A stretch of DNA of 27,446 bases from Chara braunii (GCA_003427395.1 BFEA01000041.1:1089738-1117183); one strand, 5' to 3'. Shown: positions 8,204 to 18,142, numbered from the stretch's first letter. Translations and numbers: made by a program. Notes: a model not told the origin generated them from the letters alone.

Positions 8204-9493
8204 GTGACCACACTCCTGTACAAGAAAGGCTCGAAGAATGAGGTCGAAAACTATAGACCCATAACACTGCTGCCTGTTCCCTACAAAATGGTGGCGAAGG
8301 CGCTCACTAACCGCATGCTTCCCCATATGACACACCTCATCCACCCCGACCAGTCAGGGTTCATACCCGAAAGGAACATACAAGACAATATCCTCTTGGT
8401 GAATGAGACTATAAAATATGCAAGACAAAGGAAGAAGGAAGCTGTGGTCCTCTTCATTGACTTCGAAAAGGCCTATGATCATATGGACTGGGTCTTCCTG
8501 GACCTCTGTATGCAAAAAATGAATTTTGATCCCAACTTCAGGAGATGGGTGGACACCTTCTATAGAACAGCGACAACCAATGTGATGGTCAATGTCCATC
8601 TCTCCAACCCATTCCCGCTTCAGCGATCAGTTAGGCAAGGGGACCCTGCTGCCCCATTGTTGTTCGTTATCATAATGGAGGCACTTGCTACGGCCATCAG
8701 AGCTAACCCCAAAATAAAGAAGATAGATGTGCCTGAAATCCCGCACCATTGCATCCCTGCGACATTGCTTTTTGCTGACGATGTGACGGTGCTGATCAAG
8801 GTCAATCGCTCCTCTCTACAAGCGTTGGTCGCTACCATTCATACATTCTCCGTAGCATCTGATATGGTCGTGAATTGGGGATCCAAGACTGAGGGTTGGT
8901 GGCTCCACCCACAAGACATCCCACCTCCCCCAGACCCGGCTGTGGCTTGGAAACACAAGGAGGAGGTTATACGGATATTGGGAGTGCGCCTTACAGCGCT
9001 GGGACCCCCGCCCGACCATGGGGCCTCCTTGGTGGAAGAGGCCCTGAGAAGAATGGCCAACTGGAAGGATTTCCATACTTCAATTATTGGTAGGGTGCTG
9101 GCACTAAATACCGCAATATTTTCGACAATGTGGTATAAAGCGGCATGCTGGCCGATTTCGCCCAAGCAACTTCAAAGATTGAGGAAAGCGGCAACAACAT
9201 ACCTGTGGAAAAATGATCATGAGGACCCTACCTTCCTCTCCAGAGTGGCTTGGGACAGCGTGGCCCAGCCCAGATTAAAAGGGGGTTTGGCAATTCTGGA
9301 ACCGCAAGACAAGTTAAAAGCGCTTTCTTTCAAAATTCTAATCCGTCTGTTGATGGGGAATGATGTCTTATGGGCCCCTTATGCACATATCCAAATTGCC
9401 AATCTTGCCCCCGCCTCCCCACCGAACAAGCAGGTGCACCCGTTGCAATGGCTAACCAAACCGGCATGGTCGATCCCTGGATCGCACTCATGA
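8204..9493 (+). CDS. LINE A reverse transcriptase (open segment of a broken ORF2)
   Basis: RNA-directed DNA polymerase of a non-LTR retrotransposon. Over 429 codons the RT signatures appear in order: NYRPITLLPV (residues 16-25), SGFIPERNIQDN (51-62), motif A FIDFEKAYDHMDW with catalytic Asp (84-96), QGDP (145-148) and motif C LLFADDVTVL with the Asp pair (188-197). The thumb follows (RILGV, about 258). The first Met is only the first ATG after an upstream stop; the real ORF2 starts far upstream and passes through stops, so a functional protein is not expected from this copy. The frame ends with TGA at 9491-9493 and resumes directly. The catalytic residues themselves are intact. Confidence 0.85.
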   Translation: MTTLLYKKGSKNEVENYRPITLLPVPYKMVAKALTNRMLPHMTHLIHPDQSGFIPERNIQDNILLVNETIKYARQRKKEAVVLFIDFEKAYDHMDWVFLDLCMQKMNFDPNFRRWVDTFYRTATTNVMVNVHLSNPFPLQRSVRQGDPAAPLLFVIIMEALATAIRANPKIKKIDVPEIPHHCIPATLLFADDVTVLIKVNRSSLQALVATIHTFSVASDMVVNWGSKTEGWWLHPQDIPPPPDPAVAWKHKEEVIRILGVRLTALGPPPDHGASLVEEALRRMANWKDFHTSIIGRVLALNTAIFSTMWYKAACWPISPKQLQRLRKAATTYLWKNDHEDPTFLSRVAWDSVAQPRLKGGLAILEPQDKLKALSFKILIRLLMGNDVLWAPYAHIQIANLAPASPPNKQVHPLQWLTKPAWSIPGSHS

Positions 9494-10390
9494 GCGGCCC
9501 CTCTTGCTCAACAGGACCAAACAAGAAGCGACATAGCTAATGACCCGCTATGGCCCAACATGGTCAAATTGTGGAGAGAGATGGACCCTCAGAGAGTGCC
9601 ATCACACCTGCGCTGGCACGATATAGTCAGGCAGCCACGCTTCGGAAACCCGTTTATATGTGATGAGGAAGGGAGACCATTCCAATTGTCAAAGCGTTCA
9701 CATTGGAGACAATGGGTCGCTAAAGGTGTCTTTACCGTAGGAGATATATGGGACTTCCGAAGGGGTGCATGGAAAACAATGGACCAACTGAAAGACCAAC
9801 TGAAATATGTCAGAGGGAGGGAGGAAAACCTGGAGAGACTCCAAGAATCCATTCCCCTCACATGGATCCAGCCTCTGAAAAACGGTCCCTCGATTGAGGA
9901 AGGTGATTGGGTCGTTCATTGGCCCCAGATCAAACTTCCCCACTCGGTGGGCAAGGTTGTCAAACTGACAGACCAGATCGTCCATATAGAAGCATATGAC
10001 ATCTCTACTCCGGGGGCTACATGGTCAGCATTGCGAAGAAATCAAGAGGGGGACACAAACCGCAACTGGGCCAGCCTGATCAAGGTGAGGGTGTTGAAGG
10101 GAACACACCAATCCCACTTCGTGTACCAGCCATCCTCCCCGATCTCGACTCTTCCCTTCGACCCTGCAGAATGGCAGTGGACCCCAAATGGGGCCAGCAC
10201 CCCCCCAGTAAAACCATGGGAGTACACGGTCAAACACGGATATCGAACAATACACAAAACGCAGTCCATAGAAAAGACTGTGCAAAAGAGATGGGATAAA
10301 GACTCTATCCTTCCAGGGGGGGAGATGACCGATTTCAGATGGAACCACTACACTAACATAATGCCTACATCTCACTGGGCCCTCCAATGA
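9494..10390 (+). pseudogene. LINE A ORF2 C-terminal region
   Basis: Same frame as the RT; open from 9494 to the TGA at 10388-10390 (first Met at 9560, 276 codons). Contents parallel LINE B: WVGD/TVGDIWD-like blocks, LPFDPAEWQWTP (LINE B: LPLDPAEWVWNP), and the stretch before the zinc-binding tail. At the terminal stop the sequence reads SHWALQ-stop-QILYRCLPT, where LINE B has SLQWQIVHRCLPT. The stop therefore replaces Trp (TGG to TGA). Confidence 0.8.
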
Positions 10391-10823
10391 CAGATACTAT
10401 ATCGATGTCTGCCCACCCCCGACTGGCTTGTCTCGAGGACAGACTTGGAACAGAAAGGCCTCCTCTCCCCCATCTGCAGCTACTGCGACTGGTTCTCCCA
10501 ACCTTCCCGTGCTACATTTTAACATTGCCTACTGGGATGCCCTATGGTAACTCAGATCTGGAGATGGTGGGATGCTGCCTGGACATGCCTAACTGGGCCC
10601 CAATTTCCCTGGGACCCGAAACTGTTGCTGATTGGGAACCCGACAGAATCTCCGGCGGGATGGTCTCCCTACGAGAGTAACCTGTTCCACATCACTAGAA
10701 TAGAACTGCTGATGCTCGCCTGGTGGGCCCGCTGCTCTTTTGAGAGAAAACAACACACATTCACCGCCCCCCAAGCAAAGGAACACATCACACAGTACCT
10801 GGTGGGAAGGGTAAGAGCAGCAT

Positions 10824-10829
<6 letters not shown>
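10391..10829 (+). pseudogene. LINE A zf-RVT-like C-terminal zinc-binding tail, truncated
   Basis: Continues in frame with QILYRCLPTPDWL and a Cys/His set CSYC...HCLLGC (about 10477-10540), the arrangement typical of the zf-RVT domain at the end of plant LINE ORF2. One stop (TAA) interrupts TF-stop-HC. The segment IWRWWDAAW matches WRWWERVW of LINE B. The frame runs into the T tract at 10830, where another element is inserted. Confidence 0.75.
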
Positions 10830-10865
<36 letters not shown>

Positions 10866-11117
10866 AAGCTCCATCTATTGGTGGGGAGCAGCACCTGCTG
10901 GAAACCGGGTCCAGCGTCCCATAGATACAACCATATCCTCACTAATTGGCACAAACTGGGAACCGGGCCCAGCGTCCCATAATGAGTACATTCAGAAAAC
11001 TTCAGAAAACTTCATCAGACAACTTCAAGAAAATGAGGCAAGGAACAACTAGAAAACATTAATAGGCCTAAGGATGGAATTTGGAAAATTGAGATACCGG
11101 GACCATCACCCGGCTTT
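10830..11117 (-). mobile_element. SINE-like retroposon with two covarying hairpins, inserted in LINE A
   Basis: Read on the minus strand, a block GCCGGGTGATGGTCCCGG (11113-11096) leads to ATCTCAA. A first hairpin follows at 10973-10955 (CTGGG/CCCAG), then a second at 10915-10897 (GCTGGA/TCCAGC). The tail motif CTCCCCACCAATAGATGGAG comes next, and finally poly(A) (T32 on the plus strand, 10830-10861). I see no RNA polymerase III A or B box, and the 5' boundary is uncertain; it could extend towards 11280. LINE A coding sequence stops at the T tract. Confidence 0.7.
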
Positions 11118-11389
11118 AGCTCGGAATTATTGCAGCTACTTCAGACATGTCTATGACAATTTCATGAGAAAATTCAGAAACGACTCGAAAAAAACCCCAT
11201 CGATCCACTTTGCCTCACTCCGGCAAGACTAACTGCAGCGGAGCCACCATCTCTACCGCTGCTATGCCATACACCCATCCTACCAGCTAGCGTCCTCAAT
11301 GGTAGGACGCGTGGGATCGGGCCAAGCAACATATCAAAAAGATATAGGAAGACCTGACACAGAATCACAAAAACAAAATAAAGAAAATG

Positions 11390-11568
11390 AAATAACAAAC
11401 CGATTCACAGATGAGTGGCTGGGTCAAAAGACAGCTATGGCAGACCTTCACGACTCCCGACTGCGTTGGAAGAACTGGAGGAGAGAGGAGCACAAATGGC
11501 CCCTGAAACCTTATGACCACTTCTCGGTCCCGTTAGATGCTTCCCCCCCTTCCTTCGTTCTCATCTAG
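11390..11568 (+). pseudogene. Possible 3' remnant of LINE A ORF2 beyond the insertion
   Basis: An open frame (Met at 11299, stop at 11566) holds RFTDEWLGQKTAMADLHDS and LRWKNW. It resembles the end of LINE B ORF2 (FGQEWLVGD...WVAEVIW...LSFKDW, 17420-17580) in spacing and Trp positions. This suggests the LINE A reading frame resumes after the inserted element. The similarity is weak and short, so this is an inference. Confidence 0.4.
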
Positions 11569-12488
11569 AAAATATTGATAGACACCCCGTCAGCCTGCCC
11601 TTACATGCCCTTACACACCCCTCCCCCTCCCCCTCTTTCCCCGCTCCTCCTACAACCCTCCTGACCAGCGGATACTCGTACAGAAGGGCCAGCAACGTCA
11701 CAACTGGGGCGGAGTCGACGAATGATATCAGATGATGGAAGACTGCCAGAGAAACCTTGGCCCACAAGGAGGAAACGGCATATCAACAACTCTGAAGTAC
11801 ACATCAGGGAGCAAGTTCCGAAGGGGTGTCAGCTCCTTGGGATAATCATAGCAGTACCGAAGAAGGGGAAGGTGGAACTTTGAAATGGACCAGACCGGAT
11901 AAACTAGAGGTTGGCAAACCACAGTTGTGACAGACAGTGAGTCCGGCCCTCGGCCCTTTTCTCTGCCAGGCTACACGACGGAGGGAAAGACTGCATGAGC
12001 AGCGGTGGGTCTTCAGTCTTTAGTGCCCTTTATCCCTGTAATCACCCGGCATCACATTGCTTAGTATTTCATATCATGCTGGGTTTTTTGTCTGTTGGCA
12101 TTAAGGATCATGAAAGTTCTAAGCATGGGTTTAGAGAGGGTTTAGGATTTAATTAGGGTTTAAATGGGACAATACACAGCCCCTGTAATCTTCCTGTGTC
12201 GCATTGCTTAGGGCCCCCTATCATTGTGGGGCTTTCGCCCTCAGACTTTAAAGTTTACGATTGTCCTAATACATTGGCTCACATAGGGTCTACGGTTAAA
12301 TGGGATAACCTAGGGTGACAATAAACAGGGGGGCTGCAAAATAGGGTAGGTCCAATAGACAAGGTCGATCCGCAATGGGAAGGGAGACACGAGCAGCTCC
12401 AAAGGGAAAACGGAGTCTCGGGTGTTGAAGTGTGATGACCTCAGCCCTACAAATAAACTGCAAACTCTGTACTACAAGATGTTCAAAG
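11569..12488. other. No gene; degenerate telomere-like motif and a direct repeat
   Basis: A stretch at 12127-12166 carries GGGTTTAGAGAGGGTTTAGG and AATTAGGGTTTAAAT, degenerate copies of the plant-type TTTAGGG repeat. CCCTGTAATC...GCATTGCTTAG occurs twice (about 12034-12063 and 12181-12211). No coding region is supported. Confidence 0.5.
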
Positions 12489-12631
12489 GGACGCTGGACC
12501 CGGTTTCCAGCAGGTGCCGCTCCCCACCAATAGATGGAGCAGCCCGACAGATAAGCCCTCAATTCTGAAGGTTCTCCCACCACCGCCAGTATAGAGGGCT
12601 TACGCAGGGTCTTTCCTTGGGAAAAAAAAAA
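12489..12631 (+). mobile_element. SINE-like retroposon tail (plus-strand copy)
   Basis: Hairpin GCTGGA (12493-12498)/TCCAGC (12506-12511) is followed by the tail motif CTCCCCACCAATAGATGGAG (12520-12539). About 80 bp of further sequence and an A run (12622-12631) lead into the assembly gap. Confidence 0.7.
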
Positions 12632-12816
12632 NNNNNNNNNNNNNNNNNNNNNNNNNNNNNNNNNNNNNNNNNNNNNNNNNNNNNNNNNNNNNNNNNNNNN
12701 NNNNNNNNNNNNNNNNNNNNNNNNNNNNNNNNNNNNNNNNNNNNNNNNNNNNNNNNNNNNNNNNNNNNNNNNNNNNNNNNNNNNNNNNNNNNNNNNNNNN
12801 NNNNNNNNNNNNNNNN
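12632..12816. other. Scaffold gap (185 N)
   Basis: Unsequenced gap that begins inside a poly(A) run, a common place for short-read assemblies to break. Confidence 0.99.
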
Positions 12817-12976
12817 GCTTTTCTATCTTACCTCATGCGAGGTCATCACTCTCTAATGGAGCAACCTGACCACACAGCGGACACGATCACTGACGCTGAA
12901 GCAGCTCCCCCATTCAGCCCCAGTTGAGGCACATAACAGCGTACAAGCCTCATTTATACAGGTACCTAAGGAGCTA

Positions 12977-13041
12977 TAGGCGCAAAGTTCTTTTTTCTCT
13001 TCTTCTTTTTTTTCTTCTTTTTTTTTTAGGCGCGAAGTTCT
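12977..13041. repeat. 15-bp direct repeat flanking a pyrimidine tract
   Basis: TAGGCGCAAAGTTCT (12977-12991) recurs with one change at 13027-13041; between them is a T/C-only tract. This looks like a target-site duplication around the tail remnant of a retroposition, or a 50-bp tandem duplication. Confidence 0.6.
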
Positions 13042-13271
13042 CAACCAGTTCCGTGAGCAGTGAGGGCAATTTTGGCCCATGGAGGACTTACACACGTGCC
13101 TCACAAGTGTACTCAGAAATGGACTGTTATGCACGGTGGATTGGTCCTCTTAGCAGTGGAGAAGAGTCTAAAAAAAAAAAAAGACGAGAAAGGATGGGGA
13201 AAGACATCGACACTCTATACTGCAGGAACCCCGAATGGAAGGGCTGTCTGAAAAATGCCGATCTGGACCTG

Positions 13272-14040
13272 TGATCACTGAACGTGAATGGCATCCCATC
13301 ATACAATCCTCCCAAATGTCAGGCGATATGGGATCAGCTGCGGGGAGTGGGGGGTAGAACGTGGCCAGATGTGATATGTATCCAAGAGACACACCTCCTC
13401 GATACTCCTGAGCACCACAGAGCACATCGAAATGTTTGGCCACACCAGTCTTACAGGGCACACGCGGTTACACCGGCATCGACAGGAATGGCTATTTGGA
13501 TCCCCCCAGGATCCAGAGTCGAGGTGGTAAATTGGGTGGTTGACGACAAATACGGTCGGTGAGTCTCCATTCTGGCTATGCTGGAGCTGGAACTGATATG
13601 CATTTTTTGTGTGTATGCGCCCAACACAACAGTGCAGCGGGAAAGTTTTTTCAACCACCTCATCTCCCTCCCACCCCAAGGTGTCCCGCTCATTTTTGCG
13701 GGCGATTTTAATGCGGCTCCTGATAGGTGGCTAGACAGGTGAAACCCACAAGGAAGCTATCCCCAATACGTGGAGGAAGATGAAAAAACATCTCCCATTT
13801 TAGCAAGGCCCTCTCCCTAGTGGACGCATACCGTCACCTACACCCGAAGGAACGCGTCTACACCTACCTTCGTACCAACGACCCTATAAGGCACACTAAA
13901 TCCCGCATTGATTTGATCCTTATATCTCAAGCCATACAAAACGCCCTACAACTCTCGGTCATATTCCCGCAAAGCCCTCATCCGGGGCTGGATCACTGCA
14001 CATGTGGCATCATTCTGACCTTCCGCAAGAGGCCCGATTA
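13272..14040 (+). pseudogene. LINE B APE-type endonuclease
   Basis: Metal-dependent endonuclease that would nick the target. Motifs in order: SLNVNG (Asn box, 13275), VICIQETHLLDT (Glu box, about 13372-13407), YAPNT (about 13615), LIFAGDFNAAPD (about 13690-13725), SRIDLILISQ (about 13900-13929) and GLDHC (catalytic His, about 13987). Stops TGA at 13272, 13561 and 13741 break the first part. The frame shifts between 13790 and 13820, where the continuous sequence resumes as MDAYRHLHPKERVYTYLR. A stop TAA at 14039 ends the open run. All key residues can be seen, so decay is recent relative to substitution of the active site. Confidence 0.83.
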
Positions 14041-14697
14041 AGGGCCGGGCTATTTCAAACTCAATACTTCGCTGTTAAAGATTGATGGCTTTCAGAACTT
14101 CATAAGAGATGTTTGGGCTTACTGGCACAACCAAAAAAACCTCTTTGGATCGACAATCCAATGGTTTACAAACGGTCTGTTTTTTTTGGCCGAAAAATGC
14201 AAAGATTACTCAAAGATGGTAGCCAACCAACGGTACTCTCGGGAAATGGAGATCCACAACCAACTTCACAACCTGGTCACCCAGGACAATTCAGCGGAAT
14301 ACACGTACACCATTTAGCAATTGAAAGACCAACTGTTACAATATGCCAGTATAGCTGGCAAGGGGTCAGAATCAGAGGCAAGCTTGCGAAATGGACCACT
14401 GAAGGTACAATGGACTCACAGTTTTTTAGTCTCGCATCAATCAGAGTCCATCATATGACGATGGAGACACTCCTCAATCCCACGACCGACGAGTTGGCCA
14501 AGACTACAGCACATTGTGTAAAGATCGCCAGAACCTTTTATCAAGACCTCTTCTCATCTCGGATCCCTCAGCCACTGGACCCCCGCCACTTAGCAGAAGT
14601 GGAGGGGTTCCTAAGCCATATGGAGGGACACCTATCGACGGCACAGACATAACGGATTAAACGCCCGATAAGCAAGGAAGAGATCTGGACCGCGCTA
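14041..14697 (+). pseudogene. LINE B spacer between endonuclease and RT
   Basis: The endonuclease frame continues (GYFKLNTSLLKIDGFQNFIRDVWAYW..., matching the LINE A stretch around 7400-7460) to about 14400, with a stop TAG near 14315. It then shifts to the frame of the RT, where TFYQDLFSSRIPQ matches YYQELFTSKISQ of LINE A. A TAA at 14650-14652 separates it from the RT start. The 179-codon open frame from 14113 is partly out of frame in its first half. Confidence 0.7.
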
Positions 14698-15760
14698 ATG
14701 CAGATGGACGAGGAAAAGACCCCGGGCATTGATGGTTTCCCAAAAGAATTTTGGGAAACTATGTGGTCGTACTTTTCTGATGACCTAATGCAATTCTATG
14801 ACACGGTCTGGCATACAGGAGAAATGGGGAAAATGTTAGGACGAGGGGTGCTCTCCTTGCTTCACAAAAAAGGAGACAGAATGAACATACGCAATTACCG
14901 CCCGATTACTCTCTTGACAGTGGAGGACTTGGTGCACCCGTCACAGACGGGTTTCATTCGCAACAGAAAGATTCAAGAAAATATTCTCCCAATCCATGAC
15001 GTGATCGGTTTAGCACGCAGATCTAAAAGTAACGCTGCATTGGTCTTTATTGACTTTGAGAAGGCTTATGACCATGTCGACTGGACTGTCTTGGACAAAT
15101 GCCTTGAAAAGCTAAATTTCGGACCGTCGTTCTGAAGGTGGATTAGGATCCTGCACCAGAACGCTACCACCAAGGTTCAGATAAACGGTTCTTTAGCCCC
15201 GGAGATTAGACTTCACAGATTAGTCGAGCAAGGCGATCCGATAGCCCCTTTCCTATTTATGCTGATAATGGAGGCTCTATCAGCTAACCTACGAAACAGC
15301 AAGAACTTGACTAGGATTCACGTGTCCAGAATCCCAGACGAAGCTGTTCTAATATGTTCGCTTTTTGTCGACGACCTGACAATAATGACAAATGCAACAC
15401 CCGAGAATATGGAGGAAATTCAGAGGCTGATGGACAAATTTTGCGCCCTCTCGGATATGACCATCAACTAGGGGCAAAAGACCATGGGATGGTGGATCCA
15501 CCACCAGGGGGGCCGTCCCCCGGAGAAACCACGCATTGCATGGATTCCCTAGGATGCGCCAGTCAGGGTTTTGGGGGAAAAGTTGACGGCGCATGGCCGC
15601 CCGCTCGATAATGACGAGTGGATCACGGCCCCAGCGCTTGCCAAATTTACCCAATGGGACCACGAGCATGCATCCCTGTTTGGAAGATCTCTTGTAATTA
15701 ATAACGTGGTTCTAGCCACACTATGGTATAAGCGTGTCCTATGGTCTGTCAGTGCGGCAG
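14698..15760 (+). pseudogene. LINE B reverse transcriptase, broken by stops
   Basis: Open 14698-15135: DEEKTPGIDGFPKEFW, NYRPITLLTV, QTGFIRNRKIQENI and motif A VFIDFEKAYDHVDW. The stop TGA at 15133-15135 replaces Arg (LINE A: NFRRW). The same frame continues through QGDP (about 15229) and IMEAL to motif C CSLFVDDLTIM (about 15355-15387). Next stop is TAG at 15469-15471, replacing Trp (LINE A: VNWGSK). A further TAG lies near 15550. Compared with LINE A, about 20 residues are missing between ITLLTV and EDLVHPSQTG, where LINE A has the PYKMVAKALTNRM block. That is an in-frame deletion of part of the fingers. Confidence 0.82.
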
Positions 15761-16239
15761 CTCAGAAAGCCCTCAGGCGAAAAGTGGCATCCTACTTGTG
15801 GAGAGGAGACAACCAAAATACCAGCGCCATGAGTAGGGTGGCATGGGACTCAGTGGTCCAGCCCAAAGCCCAGGGAGGGTTAGGCATACTAGATCCCCCT
15901 ACGCAGATACAGGCATTGAGCCTATTATGGTTTGTGCCTTTGATTTTTGGATCGTCCCTACAGTGGAAACCACTGGCTATGAGACAGATCGCACATCTTG
16001 CCCCGCAATCTCCTCCACACATAGACCCGCTGAGGTGGTTAGATGACAAGTATTGGAAGGTCTCGAGGAAGGTCCCGGGGGGGCGCCCACGAGAAGCCCT
16101 GTGGCCGCGATTGATCAAAATTTGTAGAAAACTCCCCCCCCCCACATCGCCCACCCGCGGGGTGTTGGGAAGAGGTGGCAAGACAGCCTCTTTTTGGGAA
16201 CCGGTGGATCACAAATTCGCACAGTCAAATCTTTTATAG
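15571..16239 (+). pseudogene. LINE B thumb/C-terminal region
   Basis: 222-codon open segment in the RT frame. It contains WYKRVLWSVSAAAQKALRRKVASYLWRGD-type sequence, SRVAWDSVVQPKAQGGLGIL (LINE A: SRVAWDSVAQPRLKGGLAIL) and APQSPPHIDPLRWL (LINE A: APASPPNKQVHPLQWL). It ends at TAG 16237-16239. The neighbouring frame carries the next conserved stretch WVKNGTTWVGDLWDD (from 16235), so a 1-base frameshift lies near 16225. Confidence 0.8.
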
Positions 16240-16404
16240 TTTAGACACCCCATGGAAAGGATGGGTCAAGAACGGGACCACCTGGGTGGGGGACCTATGG
16301 GATGACTCCAACAGGGATTGAAAAACACCAGAACAAATGAGAGAGAAGCTCTGCTATTGCCACAACTCTGAAACAGCGCTGGAGGAATCCTGGAAGCCTT
16401 CCCT

Positions 16405-17415
16405 GTGGCTTGGCTCCCTATCCTACGCAGGGGGCCGCAACTGCAGGGGGGCTGGGTGTCCACCAAGGAAACTGCGCAACGAGTAGGGCTAGTTCACCTG
16501 GAGAGGCCGGAGGATGCCCTAGTAGAGGGGTACATTGTTGGAAGAGATGGTCGGCTAACGGGTAGCAGAGATCCTTTCATATGGACCTCCAAAAACCAGT
16601 TGCACAGGGTGAGAGTCTATGGCGAAGGGGAAAGGAAAAGGGCTTTTAGGCCTGATATACCGCTATGCATTCTTCCTCTGGACCCAGCAGAGTGGGTGTG
16701 GAACCCGCCCGCACACCCTAGGGCATGTGAGCTTAAACCTTTGTCCCTCTGCAATCTGACTGTTAAAACCTCTTACCGGAAGATTAGAGTCAGAAGAGAT
16801 CTAAGGGACACAGTCCAGGAGCGATGGCAGCAACATCTTAACATTGACAAACAACTGTTGGCGCCCATTAGGTGGTTCAAAGACTGCAAATGCGGTCCGG
16901 CCAAGATAACATCATTACAATGGCAAATTGTGCATCGCTGTCTCCCCACCAACAGCTGGCTGATCGATCACACTCAACTGGAACAGCAAGCGCGGGCTCT
17001 CCCTTGGTGCCCCAGGTGCCTTGCGACCTTCCCAGTACGAAAAAGGGAGGAAACAATTGAGCACATCTTTCTCCAATGCCCAGTGGCACTAGCGACATGG
17101 AGATGGTGGGAGAGAGTATGGCGGCAGCTAGTCCCAGGACACGCATGGCCATGGGACTGGAGGGCGATCTTGCTTGGATACTGTCCAGCACTCCAGAACC
17201 AGACTTTTGCATGGAACATGTTCCATCTAGGCAGAAGAGTGATCCTATGGGTTTTATGGTGGCAACGATGTGCCCTGGCTATGGAGAAGGTGATGGTGGA
17301 TGGAGAAGAGAGGAAAGAATATGCCAAACAGCAGCTCCAACTCGGGCTGTCCCAACAGTGGGCAGCAACAAAACAGACATTAGACTCTCTCCACCAATCA
17401 AAGGACCATCCTTAA
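16405..17415 (+). pseudogene. LINE B C-terminal region with zf-RVT zinc-binding tail
   Basis: 336-codon open segment. It carries LPLDPAEWVWNPP (about residue 91), SLQWQIVHRCLPTNSWL (about 170-186) and a Cys/His set WCPRC (about 201) ... IEHIFLQC (about 218-225), followed by WRWWERVW. This is the layout of the zf-RVT domain found at the C-terminus of plant LINE ORF2. The first Met is arbitrary, since the true frame enters from upstream through a frameshift. The ORF ends at TAA 17413-17415 by another frameshift; the continuation FGQEWLVGDPGGWVAEVIW runs on in the next frame to 17625. Confidence 0.82.
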
Positions 17416-17625
17416 AACAATCAAGAATTTTGGCCAAGAATGGCTGGTCGGAGATCCGGGGGGATGGGTAGCCGAGGTGATATGGTCTGGACCATTGGAA
17501 AACCAGAACCAAATGGAGGACGAGCCTATGGGAGCGAAGACCCCTGGGGACTCCCACCTGTCTTTTAAGGACTGGACTGCGATTAGCCCAGACGTCCCCC
17601 TTACGACCGGCAGAAGATTTTGCTG

Positions 17626-17800
17626 ACCCTTTTCCGCCCCACCATCAATCGATGGAAGTATGGGTGGGATAGACAAAACCTAGAGAACAAGCGATCGCCT
17701 CTCAAGAGGTTTTATCGGTCTTCAACAACTGTTTTTATTCTCACAACTGTTTTTTTTTTTTTTTTTTCTCAGAAGGGACGCTGAGCCCGTTGTTCAGCAC
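17626..17800 (+). other. LINE B 3' flank, T tract and a divergent hairpin copy
   Basis: After the final stop, CCCCACCATCAATCGATGGA (17636-17655) resembles the CCCCACCAATAGATGGA tail motif of the SINE-like family. A T run (17750-17767) is followed by GGGACGCTGAGCCCGTTGTT, whose stem GCTGA/TCAGC (17780-17784/17794-17798) differs from the family consensus by a paired change. From 17800 to 18140 I see no gene. Confidence 0.55.
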
Positions 17801-18142
17801 ATGATGGCATGAGGGCACCAGGAGGATTGCACTAGTTTGGCAAGGACAAGGGGATGGAAGAAGATCTCACCTGTGCCCCCGGTGACTCTCCTTCTGACCC
17901 CCGGTCAGGCCACGGGTTAGGAAAGGGAGGAAAAGGATGACGGGAGGTAGAGGTAGCTGGGGGAGGGAGGAACCAGAGTGTAAACATAGGTATCCGGCGC
18001 CCAATACAGGGCGAAGAGGTTCTCTCCCCCCTTGTCTCCCATTAACCTGCTCAGTCAATCCTCTGGACTCCAGAGCAATCAATGCTGGCAGGCGTCTGTC
18101 AAATCTGTTTTCTGATATCTTCCAATTTCATTCTATATTTTG

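Larger units (their letters stand above)
6880..10829 (+). mobile_element. LINE A: 5'-truncated L1-type retrotransposon
   Basis: Non-LTR retrotransposon relic. In order it has the second half of an APE-type endonuclease (from about 6884), a long spacer, the reverse transcriptase (8204-9493 open), a C-terminal region (9560-10390) and a zf-RVT-like cysteine/histidine tail (10391-10829). From 7325 to 10829 one frame runs through, broken by about ten stops but by no frameshift. The left end lies within the endonuclease, as expected from incomplete reverse transcription. The right end meets a T32 tract belonging to a minus-strand SINE-like element. A possible continuation of the ORF is seen near 11395-11490. 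The nearest relative in the window is LINE B; the two are clearly homologous but diverged. Confidence 0.88.
13260..17625 (+). mobile_element. LINE B: near full-length ORF2 of an L1-type retrotransposon, decayed
   Basis: Contains the endonuclease (13275-14000), spacer (14000-14690), RT (14698-15760), C-terminal region and zf-RVT tail (to 17412), and a final segment ending TGA at 17623-17625. Reading frames change at about 13800, 14400, 16225, 16400 and 17412, and there are stops between. The start is at or before 13272 (endonuclease box SLNVNG). The same frame is open back to 12924 but shows nothing recognisable. A T18 tract (17750-17767) and a variant of the SINE-like hairpin (17780-17798) follow the 3' end. 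Confidence 0.88.
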
